Source of the DNA: UBA1672 sp050633325
GTDB taxonomy: Bacteria > Pseudomonadota > Alphaproteobacteria > Micavibrionales > Micavibrionaceae
Assembly (NCBI GenBank): GCA_050633325.1
Contig: JBOEGH010000013.1
Span: 6,111-70,110 of the forward strand
Reading direction: 5' to 3'
DNA: 64,000 bases
Numbering within the stretch: the first letter of the stretch is position 1; every line of letters starts with the position of its first letter. Below, in pieces: positions 8,905-18,448 of this stretch. The notes under the pieces are model-generated. The model worked only from the letters and a program-made list of their open reading frames with translations, was not told where the DNA came from and ran no database searches. The position numbers were made by a program, and so were the translations under genes.

Positions 8905-9852
8905 ATGACAACATTTCGCAAGAAAACATACAATTCTATAACCGAGACGGTTGGGGCAACACCACTGGTACGATTGCACAACATTGAAAAACAACACAAC
9001 GTTGAGGCAAACCTATTGGCTAAATTAGAATTTTTTAATCCGCTAGCCTCTGTAAAAGACAGAATTGGCGTTGCAATGATAGAAGCAGCAGAAGCAGCCG
9101 GAGAAATAACACCCGGAAAAACGACCCTAGTGGAGGCAACATCAGGAAACACCGGAATTGCCCTTGCCTACACCGCAGCAGCAAAAGGTTACAAATTAAT
9201 ACTTACTATGCCTGAAAGCATGTCCATAGAGCGCAGAAAGATGCTTAATTTCCTAGGAGCTGAATTAGAGCTTACACCCGCACCAAAAGGAATGACAGGA
9301 GCAATAGACAAAGCCGCCGAACTTGTGGCAAATAACGCAGATCACTATATGATAAAACAATTCGACAACCCTGCTAATCCTGACATGCATGCTCGTACAA
9401 CTGCCCTTGAAATTTGGGAAGATACCGACGGACAAGCAGACATACTTATCTCTGGCGTTGGTACAGGTGGAACACTAACTGGTATCAGCCGCGCACTTAA
9501 AGAAAAGAAGCCAGACTTCAAATCAATTGCCGTAGAACCAGAAGAAAGCCCGATACTATCCGGCGGAAGCCCTGCCCCACACAAAATACAAGGAATAGGC
9601 GCAGGATTCGTTCCATCAGTTTTAGAAACCGATTACATAGACGAAGTTGTAAAAGTACCAAGTGACGCAGCCATAGAAACATCGCGCTTACTTGCCAAAA
9701 CAGAAGGAATACCAGGCGGAATATCTTCAGGAGCAGCCCTGGCAGCAGCACTAGAAGTTGCAAAAAAACCAGAGAATAAAGGCAAAAATATAGTTATAAT
9801 TTTCCCGTCATTCGCTGAGCGCTATTTATCAACCGCACTATTCGACTTTTAA
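8905..9852 (+). CDS. cysK: Cysteine synthase A (O-acetylserine sulfhydrylase), CysK
   Basis: PLP enzyme that joins sulfide from CysJI to O-acetylserine. Visible motifs are NPLASVKDRIG near residue 43-53 (PLP Schiff-base lysine), TSGNTGIALA near 76 (substrate loop), and GVGTGGTLTG near 185 (phosphate-binding loop). The length of 315 residues is normal. The ribosome binding site AAGGA lies about 10 bases before the ATG. It lies just downstream of the Rrf2 gene and is probably co-transcribed with it. It completes the sulfate-to-cysteine route encoded in this cluster. A serine acetyltransferase (cysE) is not in the window. Confidence 0.96.
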   Translation: MTTFRKKTYNSITETVGATPLVRLHNIEKQHNVEANLLAKLEFFNPLASVKDRIGVAMIEAAEAAGEITPGKTTLVEATSGNTGIALAYTAAAKGYKLILTMPESMSIERRKMLNFLGAELELTPAPKGMTGAIDKAAELVANNADHYMIKQFDNPANPDMHARTTALEIWEDTDGQADILISGVGTGGTLTGISRALKEKKPDFKSIAVEPEESPILSGGSPAPHKIQGIGAGFVPSVLETDYIDEVVKVPSDAAIETSRLLAKTEGIPGGISSGAALAAALEVAKKPENKGKNIVIIFPSFAERYLSTALFDF

Positions 9853-9874
9853 TGACTTAACAAAACAAACAATA

Positions 9875-9912
9875 ACTGTTGGTCGCGCCAGCACCACCAA
9901 GCGACCAACAGT
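9875..9912. terminator. Perfect inverted repeat between cysK and the convergent permease
   Basis: ACTGTTGGTCGC at 9875-9886 pairs perfectly with GCGACCAACAGT at 9901-9912 around a 14-base loop. It lies between two convergent genes, 22 bases past the cysK stop, and could end transcription from both sides. There is only a mixed A/T tract after the stem on either strand, so intrinsic termination is likely but not certain. Confidence 0.6.
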
Positions 9913-9940
9913 AAACAAAAACTAGCGCACATAACCAAAC

Positions 9941-10849
9941 TTAAAATATATACTCGTACAGATACCCCGCACCAATCGCCATACCTATAATAACAACGAG
10001 GAATGCAGCAATCATTTGATTCTTAAAAATAGATTTCAATAGGATGATCTCGGTCAGACTAGCACCTGCACTGCCAATAATTAATGCCATAACAGCCCCC
10101 AACCCCATACCTTTAGCAGCAAGAGCAGCACTAAGCGGTATCACTGCTTCAGCTCTAATATATAAAGGTATCCCAATAATAGCAGCAATCGGAACTGCAA
10201 AGATATTATCCTCATTAGCCATTTTTGTCACAAACTCAGTTGGCATAAAACCATAAATAATAGATCCAATGGCAATACCACCCAACAGATACGGCAAAAC
10301 CTTCTTAAAATCTTTCCAAGTTAATAACCATATAGCTTTCCATTTATTTACAGGCTCACCACCACAGCTAGAACCACAACCAGAAACCCCAGTAGCGATA
10401 TAAGCACTATCCTTTACAAAACGCTCAAACCCCAATTTTTCCAAGGCATATCCCGCTACAACAGAAACCCCCATAGCCACCAAAAAATAAAAAACTGTAA
10501 CACTCACCCCAAACGTAACCGCAAACAACCCAACAATTATCGGATTTAATAATGGACTAGCAAAAAGAAACACCATCATTGTACCAAAACCTGATTTGGC
10601 TCGTAACAACCCCTTTAAAAAAGGAATAGTTGAGCATGAACAAAAAGGCGTTATCGCACCCAACAAAGCCGCAATAAAGTATCCCCTCCAATCCCTACCA
10701 CTCAAAATAGATTGAATTCTTGAGGGCGGAATGTATTCCTGCAAAACTCCTACTAGGTAACTAATCATTAAAAATAATATTGTCAGCTCTACAGTTAAAA
10801 AAAAGAACATGCCCAAGCTATTTTGCGCCATTTCATAGGTGAAATTCAT
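9941..10849 (-). CDS. DUF318/ArsP-type permease (SO_0444-like efflux permease)
   Basis: An inner-membrane protein of 302 residues with about eight hydrophobic segments. The family hallmark TPFCSCSTIPFLKGLLRA lies at about residues 62-79, and a CGSSCGGEP segment lies near 155 in the central cytoplasmic region. Members of this family export organoarsenicals (ArsP) or are proposed Cu/Zn exporters. The cysteines suggest a soft metal or metalloid. It is divergent from an ArsR-family gene with shared operator-like repeats, so it is probably derepressed by that metal. The exact substrate is not evident. Confidence 0.82.
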   Translation of the reverse strand: MNFTYEMAQNSLGMFFFLTVELTILFLMISYLVGVLQEYIPPSRIQSILSGRDWRGYFIAALLGAITPFCSCSTIPFLKGLLRAKSGFGTMMVFLFASPLLNPIIVGLFAVTFGVSVTVFYFLVAMGVSVVAGYALEKLGFERFVKDSAYIATGVSGCGSSCGGEPVNKWKAIWLLTWKDFKKVLPYLLGGIAIGSIIYGFMPTEFVTKMANEDNIFAVPIAAIIGIPLYIRAEAVIPLSAALAAKGMGLGAVMALIIGSAGASLTEIILLKSIFKNQMIAAFLVVIIGMAIGAGYLYEYIF

Positions 10850-10865
10850 TTCAGATCCAATGTTT

Positions 10866-10947
10866 TATATTTCTAGTATTATCGAATTATATCACACTCA
10901 CTTGTAATATCAATATATTTCTAGTATTATCGAAATATTGGTATACT
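10866..10947. promoter_or_regulatory. Two copies of a 21-bp repeat between permease and ArsR genes; arsR -10
   Basis: A 21-bp sequence is repeated identically at 10866-10886 and 10914-10934, with TTTCTAGTATTATCGAA as its core. The second copy sits in a wider dyad (10911-10940, CAATAT-N-TTTC...GAAATATTG). It lies immediately before a -10-like TATACT (10942-10947) that is 10 bases from the ArsR start. One copy lies near the permease start and one near arsR, the arrangement expected for an autoregulated ArsR repressor. Binding is inferred. Confidence 0.65.
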
Positions 10948-10957
10948 GGATAATGTT

Positions 10958-11263
10958 ATGGATATAGAGCAAGCAGCAAAAGCACTAAAAGAGCTAGGTC
11001 ATCCCACACGACTTGCCGTCTATAAAAGATTAGTGAAAGCTGGAAATGATGGCATCGCAGTGGGCACCGTACAAGAGGCCCTTAAAATTCCAGGATCAAC
11101 CCTGACTCACCACTTAAAAGGATTAGAAGCAGCAGGCTTGATAAAACAACGCCGCGAAGGACGTACTCTACTTTGCCTCGCACAATACGAACAACTATCT
11201 TCAGTGATTGATTTTTTACAAGATGAATGCTGTGCGGATGAAAGCATTGCAGGTTCTGATTAA
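10958..11263 (+). CDS. ArsR family transcriptional regulator
   Basis: A short winged-helix repressor (101 residues). ALKELGHPTRLAVYKRLVKAG at the N-terminus, the HTH VQEALKIPGSTLTHHLKGLEAAGLI and the wing KQRREGRTLLCLA are typical of ArsR/SmtB proteins. Recognisable metal ligands are few: Cys near residue 71 and a CC pair (DECC) near residues 93-94, so a thiol-based sensor site at the C-terminus is possible. It is divergent from the DUF318 permease and should repress both genes. There is no clear ribosome binding site and the -10 box is very close, so the mRNA may have almost no leader. Confidence 0.88.
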   Translation: MDIEQAAKALKELGHPTRLAVYKRLVKAGNDGIAVGTVQEALKIPGSTLTHHLKGLEAAGLIKQRREGRTLLCLAQYEQLSSVIDFLQDECCADESIAGSD

Positions 11264-11287
11264 ATCTCAAAATATTTAATTCTATTA

Positions 11288-11372
11288 TGGTGCGGGCGGT
11301 CGGACTTGAACCGACACTCCCGAAGGAACTGGATTTTGAATCCAGCGCGTCTACCAATTCCACCACGCCCGC
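11288..11372 (-). tRNA. tRNA-Leu (anticodon CAA)
   Basis: On the minus strand the sequence starts GCGGGCGTGGTGGAATTGG and ends in a genome-encoded CCA (11288-11290). The acceptor arms GCGGGCG/CGCCCGC pair perfectly. The anticodon stem CTGGA/TCCAG encloses the loop TTCAAAA, giving anticodon CAA. A class II long variable arm (TTCCTTCGGGAGTG) and the T arm with GTTCAAGTC are present. All of these fit tRNA-Leu that reads UUG. Confidence 0.97.
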
Positions 11373-11612
11373 ATCATGGATAACGGTATAACTACATATC
11401 CGACCAATGCCAAGTAATTTATTTTATTTTAGGTGATTTTTTTCAAATATTATTTCATCATCTCTAAATCATATAAAAAACCAAAAATAAATTGAAAAAC
11501 AAATTTCGTTTATATAATACAGGCTTGTAATTATATGGGATAAAACATCATATATCAGTCAAGAACATATAATTTTTACAACGTATAAAAACACAAAGAA
11601 GGAATACCAAAC

Positions 11613-12377
11613 ATGAATTTTGTTAGATTAGCAGGGTTATCACTATGCCTTATTTCCTTCTCACATAATGCTAATGCTCAAAGTTGGTGGGATATCGCCA
11701 AGGACGTACTAAAAACCGAGACCGCACAAGACATAACAAAGTCAATCGGTGAGCAAACAAAAACAACACATCTGAACAATAACCAGATTAGCACAGGTTT
11801 ACGCGAAGCTCTTCAAATAAGTACACAACATGTCGTTAAACAACTTGGCACAAAAAATGGCTTTAACACCGACCCCAAAATTCACATACCCCTACCAAGC
11901 ACGCTTTCACGCGTAGACAGTGCGCTATCAACAATAGGCATGAACTCACTCACTGATGATTTGGAACTACGAATTAATCGTGCCGCTGAAATGGCCACAC
12001 CAAAGGCCAAAGAACTATTTATTGATGCAATTAAAAATATGACCATAAGTGATGCAAAGCAAATCTTAACCGGCCCAAATGATGCAGCCACACAATATCT
12101 AAGGCGCGCAATGGGGGCAAAGCTAAGCAAAGAAATGTCACCTATAATTACTAGCGCTTTATCCAGCGCAGGAGCATATAAAGCATATGACAGCGTCATG
12201 GGGCGATATGATCAGATACCCTTCATGCCGGACATAAAATCAAATATAAATAATTACGCCTTAGAAAAAACAATGGATGGTATTTTCTACTATGTCGGCA
12301 AAGAAGAAGCCGCAATACGAGAAAACCCTGCCAAGCGCACAACTGATATCTTGAAACAAGTATTCTCATCACAATAA
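11613..12377 (+). CDS. DUF4197 family secreted protein
   Basis: A 254-residue protein with an N-terminal signal peptide ending near NANAQS (residue 20-24), so it is periplasmic or outer-membrane associated. The core matches the DUF4197 pattern as I know it: IPLPSTLSRVDSAL, LELRINRAAEMATPKAKELF, AIKNMTISDAKQIL, DAATQYLRRAMGAKL and a C-terminal YALEKTMDGIFYYVGKEEAAIRENP. The family has no established function. It is monocistronic, with the ribosome binding site AAGGAA before the ATG, and lies 49 bases upstream of the glutamate-synthase-like gene. Confidence 0.85.
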   Translation: MNFVRLAGLSLCLISFSHNANAQSWWDIAKDVLKTETAQDITKSIGEQTKTTHLNNNQISTGLREALQISTQHVVKQLGTKNGFNTDPKIHIPLPSTLSRVDSALSTIGMNSLTDDLELRINRAAEMATPKAKELFIDAIKNMTISDAKQILTGPNDAATQYLRRAMGAKLSKEMSPIITSALSSAGAYKAYDSVMGRYDQIPFMPDIKSNINNYALEKTMDGIFYYVGKEEAAIRENPAKRTTDILKQVFSSQ

Positions 12378-12426
12378 CAACGATATCAACCATTATTAAA
12401 GTAAAATGGTTAGATGGAGGCTATAA

Positions 12427-13926
12427 ATGAATTTAACCCTAAACGCAGCCATAGAGTTCATGATGATAATATTCATCACCTCCGCAATCGCTCTGACCAT
12501 ATTTATTGTCGTAATTTTTATTATCGATATAACACAAAATAAAGACGCAATAAGAAAGAACTACCCGGTATTAGGCCGCTTTAGAACTCTATTCACCACA
12601 TTAGGAGAGTTCTTCAGGCAGTATTTCTTCGCAATGGATCGTGAGGAAATGCCGTTCAACCGTGCAGAACGTGATTGGATTCATCACGCCGCAAAAGGTG
12701 AAGACAACACAGTGGCATTCGGATCAACTAAATCTTTAACGCCTTCGGGAACAACAATATTTGCCAACTGCCCTTTCCCTACACTTGAAAAAGATGCTGC
12801 ACGCACAAAACCAATGACCATTGGGCCTTATTGCAAACACCCGTATGATGCACAATCATTCTTTAATATTTCGGCCATGAGCTACGGCTCGCTATCTTCT
12901 CCTGCGGTGCGCGCCCTTTCAGCAGGTGCAAAAACTGCAAGATGCTGGATAAACACAGGTGAAGGCGGACTATCCCCCCAACATTTGGAAGGTGGCGCAG
13001 ATATAGTAATGCAAATCGGAACGGCCAAATATGGACTACGAAACAAAGATGGTCAAATGTGCGACAAAAAAATCAAAGAAGTAGCCGCACATAAACAAGT
13101 TAAAATGTTTGAAATCAAGCTATCCCAAGGTGCGAAACCCGGCAAAGGTGGAATACTGCCCGGAAGCAAGGTTACCCCCAATATTGCAAAAATACGTGGG
13201 ATACCGGTTGGTGAAGACTCAATATCACCAAATCGTCACATAGAAATAAATTCCGTAGATGATTTATTAGACTTCATTGACCGCGTTCGCAGTGCGAGCG
13301 GAAAGCCCACAGGCTTTAAAAGCGTACTCGGTGGTTATGAATGGATTGAAGAAATGTGCCAAGAAATCCATAAACGCGGCGTTGAAAGCGCCCCCGACTT
13401 CATAACATTGGACAGTGGCGATGGCGGAACCGGTGCAGCACCAATGCCATTAATTGATAATGTAGGCTTACAAATAAAAGAGTCCCTACCAATGCTGTCT
13501 GATATATTACACAAATACGGATTAAGAGATCGTATCAAAATCGTAGCATCAGGAAAATTAGTAACCCCCGCAGAAGTAGCATGGGCAATATGCACTGGTG
13601 CAGATTTCATAAATTCCGGACGTGGCTTTATGTTTTCATTAGGGTGCATACAAGCAATGAAATGCAATAAAAACACCTGCCCAACCGGAATAACAACCCA
13701 CAACAAAAGACTACAAAAAGGCCTAAACCCAAAGGATAAGGCAACAAAGGTGGCAAATTATTGCCTTAACCTTGTTCATGATGTTGAAGTTATCGCACAC
13801 TCATGTGGCGTTAATGAGCCAAGAGGACTTCGCAGGAAACATATAAGAATAGTACAAAATAACGGGAACTCCATCCCGATGGATGAATTATACCCAAGAC
13901 CTGATGTCCTGAAACAATATAAATAA
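12427..13926 (+). CDS. Stand-alone FMN-binding glutamate synthase domain protein
   Basis: 499 residues: an N-terminal hydrophobic helix (about 8-33), then the FMN-binding TIM-barrel domain of glutamate synthase with ISAMSYGSLSSPAV (about 148), INTGEGGLSPQH, QGAKPGKGGILPG, GGTGAAPMP and a C-terminal cysteine-containing segment (CIQAMKCNKNTCPTGITTH, near 410) that resembles the GltB 3Fe-4S region. It lacks the amidotransferase domain of full GltB, so it belongs to the membrane-anchored GltB2-like group, whose reaction is not well established. The ribosome binding site GGAGG lies 8 bases before the ATG. It converges with the RND efflux operon. Confidence 0.9.
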   Translation: MNLTLNAAIEFMMIIFITSAIALTIFIVVIFIIDITQNKDAIRKNYPVLGRFRTLFTTLGEFFRQYFFAMDREEMPFNRAERDWIHHAAKGEDNTVAFGSTKSLTPSGTTIFANCPFPTLEKDAARTKPMTIGPYCKHPYDAQSFFNISAMSYGSLSSPAVRALSAGAKTARCWINTGEGGLSPQHLEGGADIVMQIGTAKYGLRNKDGQMCDKKIKEVAAHKQVKMFEIKLSQGAKPGKGGILPGSKVTPNIAKIRGIPVGEDSISPNRHIEINSVDDLLDFIDRVRSASGKPTGFKSVLGGYEWIEEMCQEIHKRGVESAPDFITLDSGDGGTGAAPMPLIDNVGLQIKESLPMLSDILHKYGLRDRIKIVASGKLVTPAEVAWAICTGADFINSGRGFMFSLGCIQAMKCNKNTCPTGITTHNKRLQKGLNPKDKATKVANYCLNLVHDVEVIAHSCGVNEPRGLRRKHIRIVQNNGNSIPMDELYPRPDVLKQYK

Positions 13927-13944
13927 AGCGCGCTTCTAAGAAGT

Positions 13945-15315
13945 CTACAAAGAACCGCCCAAACTTAGATGCAGATTAACACGCTGATCCAGCAGTTCCC
14001 TTTGTGCCCTAACTCTATCAATATTAGCGGTAATAGTTGAACGCTTTATCTGCAACAGGTCAAGAAGCTCTACCTCTCCTGCTTTAAATCTTTCATCTGC
14101 TATGTCTTCTGCAGATTTAGAGCTTTCATAAGCTTTTTCAAGGTTTCCCCCTCTAACTCTATACAGACCCTCATTAGAAAGAAATGTTTCAACCTCTGAA
14201 AATGCACCTAACGCCGTTTCTTTATATTTAGAAATAGCAAATTTTTGCTCCGCAGTTTGAATATCAATATCCGCATTCAGCCTGCCCGCATTAAATATTG
14301 GAAACAAAACGCTACCAACCGTATTCCATATAACGTTACGCGGATCAGTAAGGTTTGTAAGATGATCCGAGCTCCCCCCTAAAGATCCAGTCAAAGAAAT
14401 AGCCGGTAGCTTAGCTGCACGCGCCTCCTCCAATCTGTTAAATGCCGCGGCAACTCTGCGCTCAGACGCTCTGACATCAGGGCGTCTTTCTAATATCTCA
14501 GATGGCAACCCAACAGGAACAAGCGCAGGCATTACAGGAAACTCTTTACCAATATCAGTATTGGCCGCGGGATATCTGCCAAGCAATATTTCCAAACTAC
14601 GCATCGCGCCTAAATATGCACTTTTAGCATTCTGCACAGATACTGCAGCTTTCGCTATATCTGCATTAACCAAATGAACATCTTGTAATGACACCAAGCC
14701 CTCCTGATAGAAGGATTCAGTAACATCCAAAGTTTCAAGCAGATTTTTCTCAAAGACCATCGCAAGATCAAGTTGCTTACCCGTTTCTACTACCAAGAAA
14801 TATGCCTTAGCGGTCTGAGCAATCAATGATTGCCTTGCAGCAACATAATCACCCTCGGCAGCATAATAATCATATACAGAGGCTCTCATACCTGACCTTA
14901 TACGTCCCCAAACATCGGCCTCCCAACTGATGTCCAATGAAACACCATACTGGCTAACCGCATCATCGCTTGTATCTGAATTACCATTACGACCGATTTT
15001 AGCATTCAGGTCCAAAACAGGCATAAGATCTGCCCCTGCTCGCTTTGCCTGAGCAACAGCCTTATCCAAGTCTGCGGCCGCAGACTGAAGATTATTGTTA
15101 TGCAACAAAGCCTGCGAAACCAGTAAAATTAATTTAGGGTCATCAAAAGACTTAATCCACCCTCCTCCGCTATATTCACCGGGAACAACATTTTCTGATA
15201 CCCAACCATCATACGGCATAACATCGATTTGAGGGGTGGTGTAGTCTTCTCTCATACAACCAGACAAAGCCGAACAAGCACATAAGGCCAATACTATATG
15301 ATTACATTTCGTCAT
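13945..15315 (-). CDS. NodT/OprM-type RND efflux outer-membrane lipoprotein
   Basis: A TolC-family outer-membrane factor of 456 residues that would complete the tripartite pump encoded upstream. The signal peptide ends in the lipobox LSGC (about residue 20), so the protein is lipid-anchored. Typical elements are GRIRSGMRASVYDYYAAEGDY, LLGRYPAANTDI, PSEILERRPDVRASERRVAAA and FNAGRLNADI. I prefer the ATG at 15315 with GAGG about 9 bases upstream; an ATG at 15330 is also possible. Either start overlaps the end of the RND gene, so the two are translationally coupled. Confidence 0.9.
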   Translation of the reverse strand: MTKCNHIVLALCACSALSGCMREDYTTPQIDVMPYDGWVSENVVPGEYSGGGWIKSFDDPKLILLVSQALLHNNNLQSAAADLDKAVAQAKRAGADLMPVLDLNAKIGRNGNSDTSDDAVSQYGVSLDISWEADVWGRIRSGMRASVYDYYAAEGDYVAARQSLIAQTAKAYFLVVETGKQLDLAMVFEKNLLETLDVTESFYQEGLVSLQDVHLVNADIAKAAVSVQNAKSAYLGAMRSLEILLGRYPAANTDIGKEFPVMPALVPVGLPSEILERRPDVRASERRVAAAFNRLEEARAAKLPAISLTGSLGGSSDHLTNLTDPRNVIWNTVGSVLFPIFNAGRLNADIDIQTAEQKFAISKYKETALGAFSEVETFLSNEGLYRVRGGNLEKAYESSKSAEDIADERFKAGEVELLDLLQIKRSTITANIDRVRAQRELLDQRVNLHLSLGGSL

Positions 15316-18300
15316 AGGACTTAGCCTCATCTTTACTTGATAGAATGTTTCTAATAGAAAATGTGTCCCCTAGCACCAACATACAAGGAGTTAACACCAA
15401 CGTCAAAACAGTTGCAAAAGCCAAACCACCGGCAATCGCACTAGATAGCTGTATCCACCATTGCATTGATGGAGCACCAAATGAAATATCTTGATTTACA
15501 AAATCAAGATTCACAGCAAAGACCATTGGTAACAAACCAAGAATTGTTGTTACAGATGTCAACAAAACCGGACGCATTCTTTGTGCAGCGGTACGAAGCA
15601 CAGCCTCAACAGCAGGAAGCCCCTTAGACTTAAGATCATTATAAGTATCAATAAGAATAATGTTATTATTAACAACGATGCCTGCAAGCGCAATAACGCC
15701 GATACCGCTCATAACAATACCAAAAGGATTGCCGCTAATCAACAAACCGAGAAAAACCCCGGCCGTTGAAAAAACAATAGCACTCAACACCAAAAACACC
15801 TGATAGAAGTTATTAAACTGCGTAAGAAGAATTGTAGTCATCATGAATATTGCAACAAGGAAAGCACTAGATAAAAAATCACCAGCCTCTTTCTGATCCT
15901 CATCTTGCCCTTTAAAGTATACCCTTACATCTGGATCAACCACACTATTTGCAACGGCTTCCTTTAATAGCTGAACTTGTTTATCAACGAGCAGCCCCTC
16001 TCCCACATCTGCCTTAACGGTCATGACACGACGGCTGTCAGTTCTGTTAATGTTACCTGTTTTCTGCGCTGTTTCAAACTCAATGAAATTATCTACAGGA
16101 ATATGACCAACTGATGTCGGAACTCGTAGCTGCATCAAACTCTCTAGGCTTCTCTCATCATGCCCAAAACGCAACCTAATATCCAATTCTTCATCCGCAT
16201 CATCAGGCTGATATTCGGCTAGCTTAAGGCCGGTAGTTAGCATCTGAACAGCACTTCCCAATGTTGAAACGTCAGCACCATATCTAGCAGCCTTCTCTCT
16301 GTCTATTTCCATTCTCCATTCTATACCCGGCAATGGCCTGTCATCTTCGACATCAATAAATCCGCCAATATCTCCCATTAAATCAATTATATTTTGCGCA
16401 CCGGCAGAAAGCTTCTCAGCACTATAAGACCTTACCTCCACCTCTACAGGTTTACCAGATGATGGCCCGGACTCAGCCTTGCGAACTTGTATCTTAACCC
16501 CTGCCACATCACTTAAGCGATCTCTGACAGTTTCAATAATCTTAGAAGCAGGAGGACGCAAACGCCAATTTATAAATTCCAACTGTATAACCCCGATAAC
16601 ATCACTTGGCATGTCATGCTGCCTGGTACCACCACCGAAAGTACGTGAATAAATCGATTTAAAAACATCCATGTCTAACAAACGACTTTCCACACGCTTT
16701 ACTAAATCATCTCTTTCGTAAACCGATAAATCACCACGTGCTTGAACCTGAACCTGTATGAAATCTGGTTCAATGTCAGGGAAAAACTCAACCCCCTTAC
16801 CAAACATAAGAAATGCTGTAATAGAAGATCCAATAAAAAGAATTGCAACAAAAAGAACTATTCCCGGACGGCGCAACAACCCTTCTAAAAACCTAAGGTA
16901 TCGTCCTGTATATCCTTTAACATCGGCCAAATCACCATCTTCTGCTGCTCTAATAGCCTCAAGGCTACTGGTATCATCAACCGTTTTACTACCAATGACA
17001 CCACCTAAGACAGGAACAAATAACAACGCCATAAATAACGACGCAACCAATGTGCATAATACAGTTACAGGCAGAAACTTCATAAACTCACCAACCATAC
17101 CCGGCCAAAACAAAAGGGGTGCGAATACAACTAATGTTGTTGCCGTAGATGCAATAATAGGCCATGCCATACGTTTTGCTGCGAATGCAAACGCTTCTTT
17201 ACGATCAAGCCCCTCACCTATCTTCCTGTCCGCGAGTTCAATAGTAACAATCGCACCATCGACCAACATACCAACGACCAGAATAAGGCTAAACAATACA
17301 ACAATATTAATTGTCATACCCATCCAATAGATAACGAGAATACCCGCCAAGAAAGAACCCGGTATAGCCATACCAACAAGCAGCGCAGAACGCACACCTA
17401 GTACAGATATTATAACAATCATAACCAAAACAACGGCGAATATAACGTTATTTTGCAAATCTTTTAACATATCGCGGATACTAACAGACTTATCCTGCAT
17501 CAATGTCACATCCAACGTCTCGGGCCAGTTTTCACTTTCCTCTTCGACTATCTGACGGACTGCCTCAACTGTTTCGATAATATTCGCACCCAAGCGTTTC
17601 GAAATATCAAGGACAACCGCGCGCTCCCCGCCCATTCTGGCGAAACCTTCAGGGTCTTTGAATGTTCGACGAACATACACAGCATCTTTAAGCGTAACAA
17701 CAGTTTCACCATCCACCTTAAACGGTAAACTCATAATATCTGTAATACTCTCAATGACACCAGGTACTTTCACAACCATACGCCCAGAACCCGTATCCAA
17801 AGCACCGGCTGCGACAAGCCTATTATTATTTTGTACCAACGAAGAAACGTCTTGAAAGCTTATATTGTAACTCTCCATAAATGTGGGATCCACAACGACC
17901 TCCACCATTTCCTCTCTATCACCACCTATTTCCGCCTCTAAAACACCGGAAAGGGCTTCAATTCTATCTTGTAAATTCTGCGCTACACTTATCAGCTGCC
18001 TCTCTGGAATCGACCCCGACAAAGCAATACTTAAAACCGGAAACAAAGCAACATTAAGCTCAATAACGCGTGGCTCATCTGTATCAGGTGGTAATTCTGA
18101 TTTTGCCAAATCAACCTTTTCCCTGATATCTAACAATGCCTCATCCGCATCAAAACCTGCGCTAAACTCCAAAATAACAGAAGCATGTCCCTCACCCGCA
18201 GTTGCGCGCATTTCCTTCAATCCTTCAAGTGACTGAAGTTCCTTTTCCATTGGGCGCACCAACAGACGCTCAGCATCCTCCGGAGCAATACCCTCATGCG

Positions 18301-18448
18301 TCATTGAAACATAAAATGTCGGGATAGGAATATCTGGTTCAGATTCTTTTGGAATATCAATATACGCGACAACACCTGCCACTAATATCATAAATAATAT
18401 TAAAAGAACCACACGAGAGCGACTAAACGCAGCATCAATCACTTTCAT
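15302..18448 (-). CDS. RND family efflux permease (HAE1/AcrB-like)
   Basis: Inner-membrane proton-driven exporter of 1048 residues with the standard layout: TM1 at residues 10-30, a large periplasmic loop, a TM block at about 330-530, a second periplasmic loop and TM7-12 at 850-1040. RND markers include DIPKESEPDIPIP, GMLVDGAIVTIELADRK (TM4 acidic residue), and ALAGIVVNNNIILIDTYN. The drug-type sequence differs from the metal-type pump at 41.8 kb. The ATG at 18448 follows an AGGTGG site. The GTG at 18457 is less likely. It overlaps the adaptor gene by 14 bases and the outer-membrane gene by 14. Confidence 0.94.
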   Translation of the reverse strand: MKVIDAAFSRSRVVLLILFMILVAGVVAYIDIPKESEPDIPIPTFYVSMTHEGIAPEDAERLLVRPMEKELQSLEGLKEMRATAGEGHASVILEFSAGFDADEALLDIREKVDLAKSELPPDTDEPRVIELNVALFPVLSIALSGSIPERQLISVAQNLQDRIEALSGVLEAEIGGDREEMVEVVVDPTFMESYNISFQDVSSLVQNNNRLVAAGALDTGSGRMVVKVPGVIESITDIMSLPFKVDGETVVTLKDAVYVRRTFKDPEGFARMGGERAVVLDISKRLGANIIETVEAVRQIVEEESENWPETLDVTLMQDKSVSIRDMLKDLQNNVIFAVVLVMIVIISVLGVRSALLVGMAIPGSFLAGILVIYWMGMTINIVVLFSLILVVGMLVDGAIVTIELADRKIGEGLDRKEAFAFAAKRMAWPIIASTATTLVVFAPLLFWPGMVGEFMKFLPVTVLCTLVASLFMALLFVPVLGGVIGSKTVDDTSSLEAIRAAEDGDLADVKGYTGRYLRFLEGLLRRPGIVLFVAILFIGSSITAFLMFGKGVEFFPDIEPDFIQVQVQARGDLSVYERDDLVKRVESRLLDMDVFKSIYSRTFGGGTRQHDMPSDVIGVIQLEFINWRLRPPASKIIETVRDRLSDVAGVKIQVRKAESGPSSGKPVEVEVRSYSAEKLSAGAQNIIDLMGDIGGFIDVEDDRPLPGIEWRMEIDREKAARYGADVSTLGSAVQMLTTGLKLAEYQPDDADEELDIRLRFGHDERSLESLMQLRVPTSVGHIPVDNFIEFETAQKTGNINRTDSRRVMTVKADVGEGLLVDKQVQLLKEAVANSVVDPDVRVYFKGQDEDQKEAGDFLSSAFLVAIFMMTTILLTQFNNFYQVFLVLSAIVFSTAGVFLGLLISGNPFGIVMSGIGVIALAGIVVNNNIILIDTYNDLKSKGLPAVEAVLRTAAQRMRPVLLTSVTTILGLLPMVFAVNLDFVNQDISFGAPSMQWWIQLSSAIAGGLAFATVLTLVLTPCMLVLGDTFSIRNILSSKDEAKSYDEM

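Noticed and set aside
10044..10256. 70-residue plus-strand frame inside the DUF318 permease
   Set aside because: Antisense of a well-supported membrane protein gene.
11082..11366. Minus-strand 94-residue frame starting VELVDALDSKSSSFGSVGSSPTAR
   Set aside because: It is a read-through of the tRNA-Leu gene and antisense of the ArsR gene, a familiar false gene at tRNAs.
16758..17330. 190-residue plus-strand frame inside the RND permease
   Set aside because: Antisense shadow of a clear RND gene, with unnatural Asn/Thr/Ile composition.
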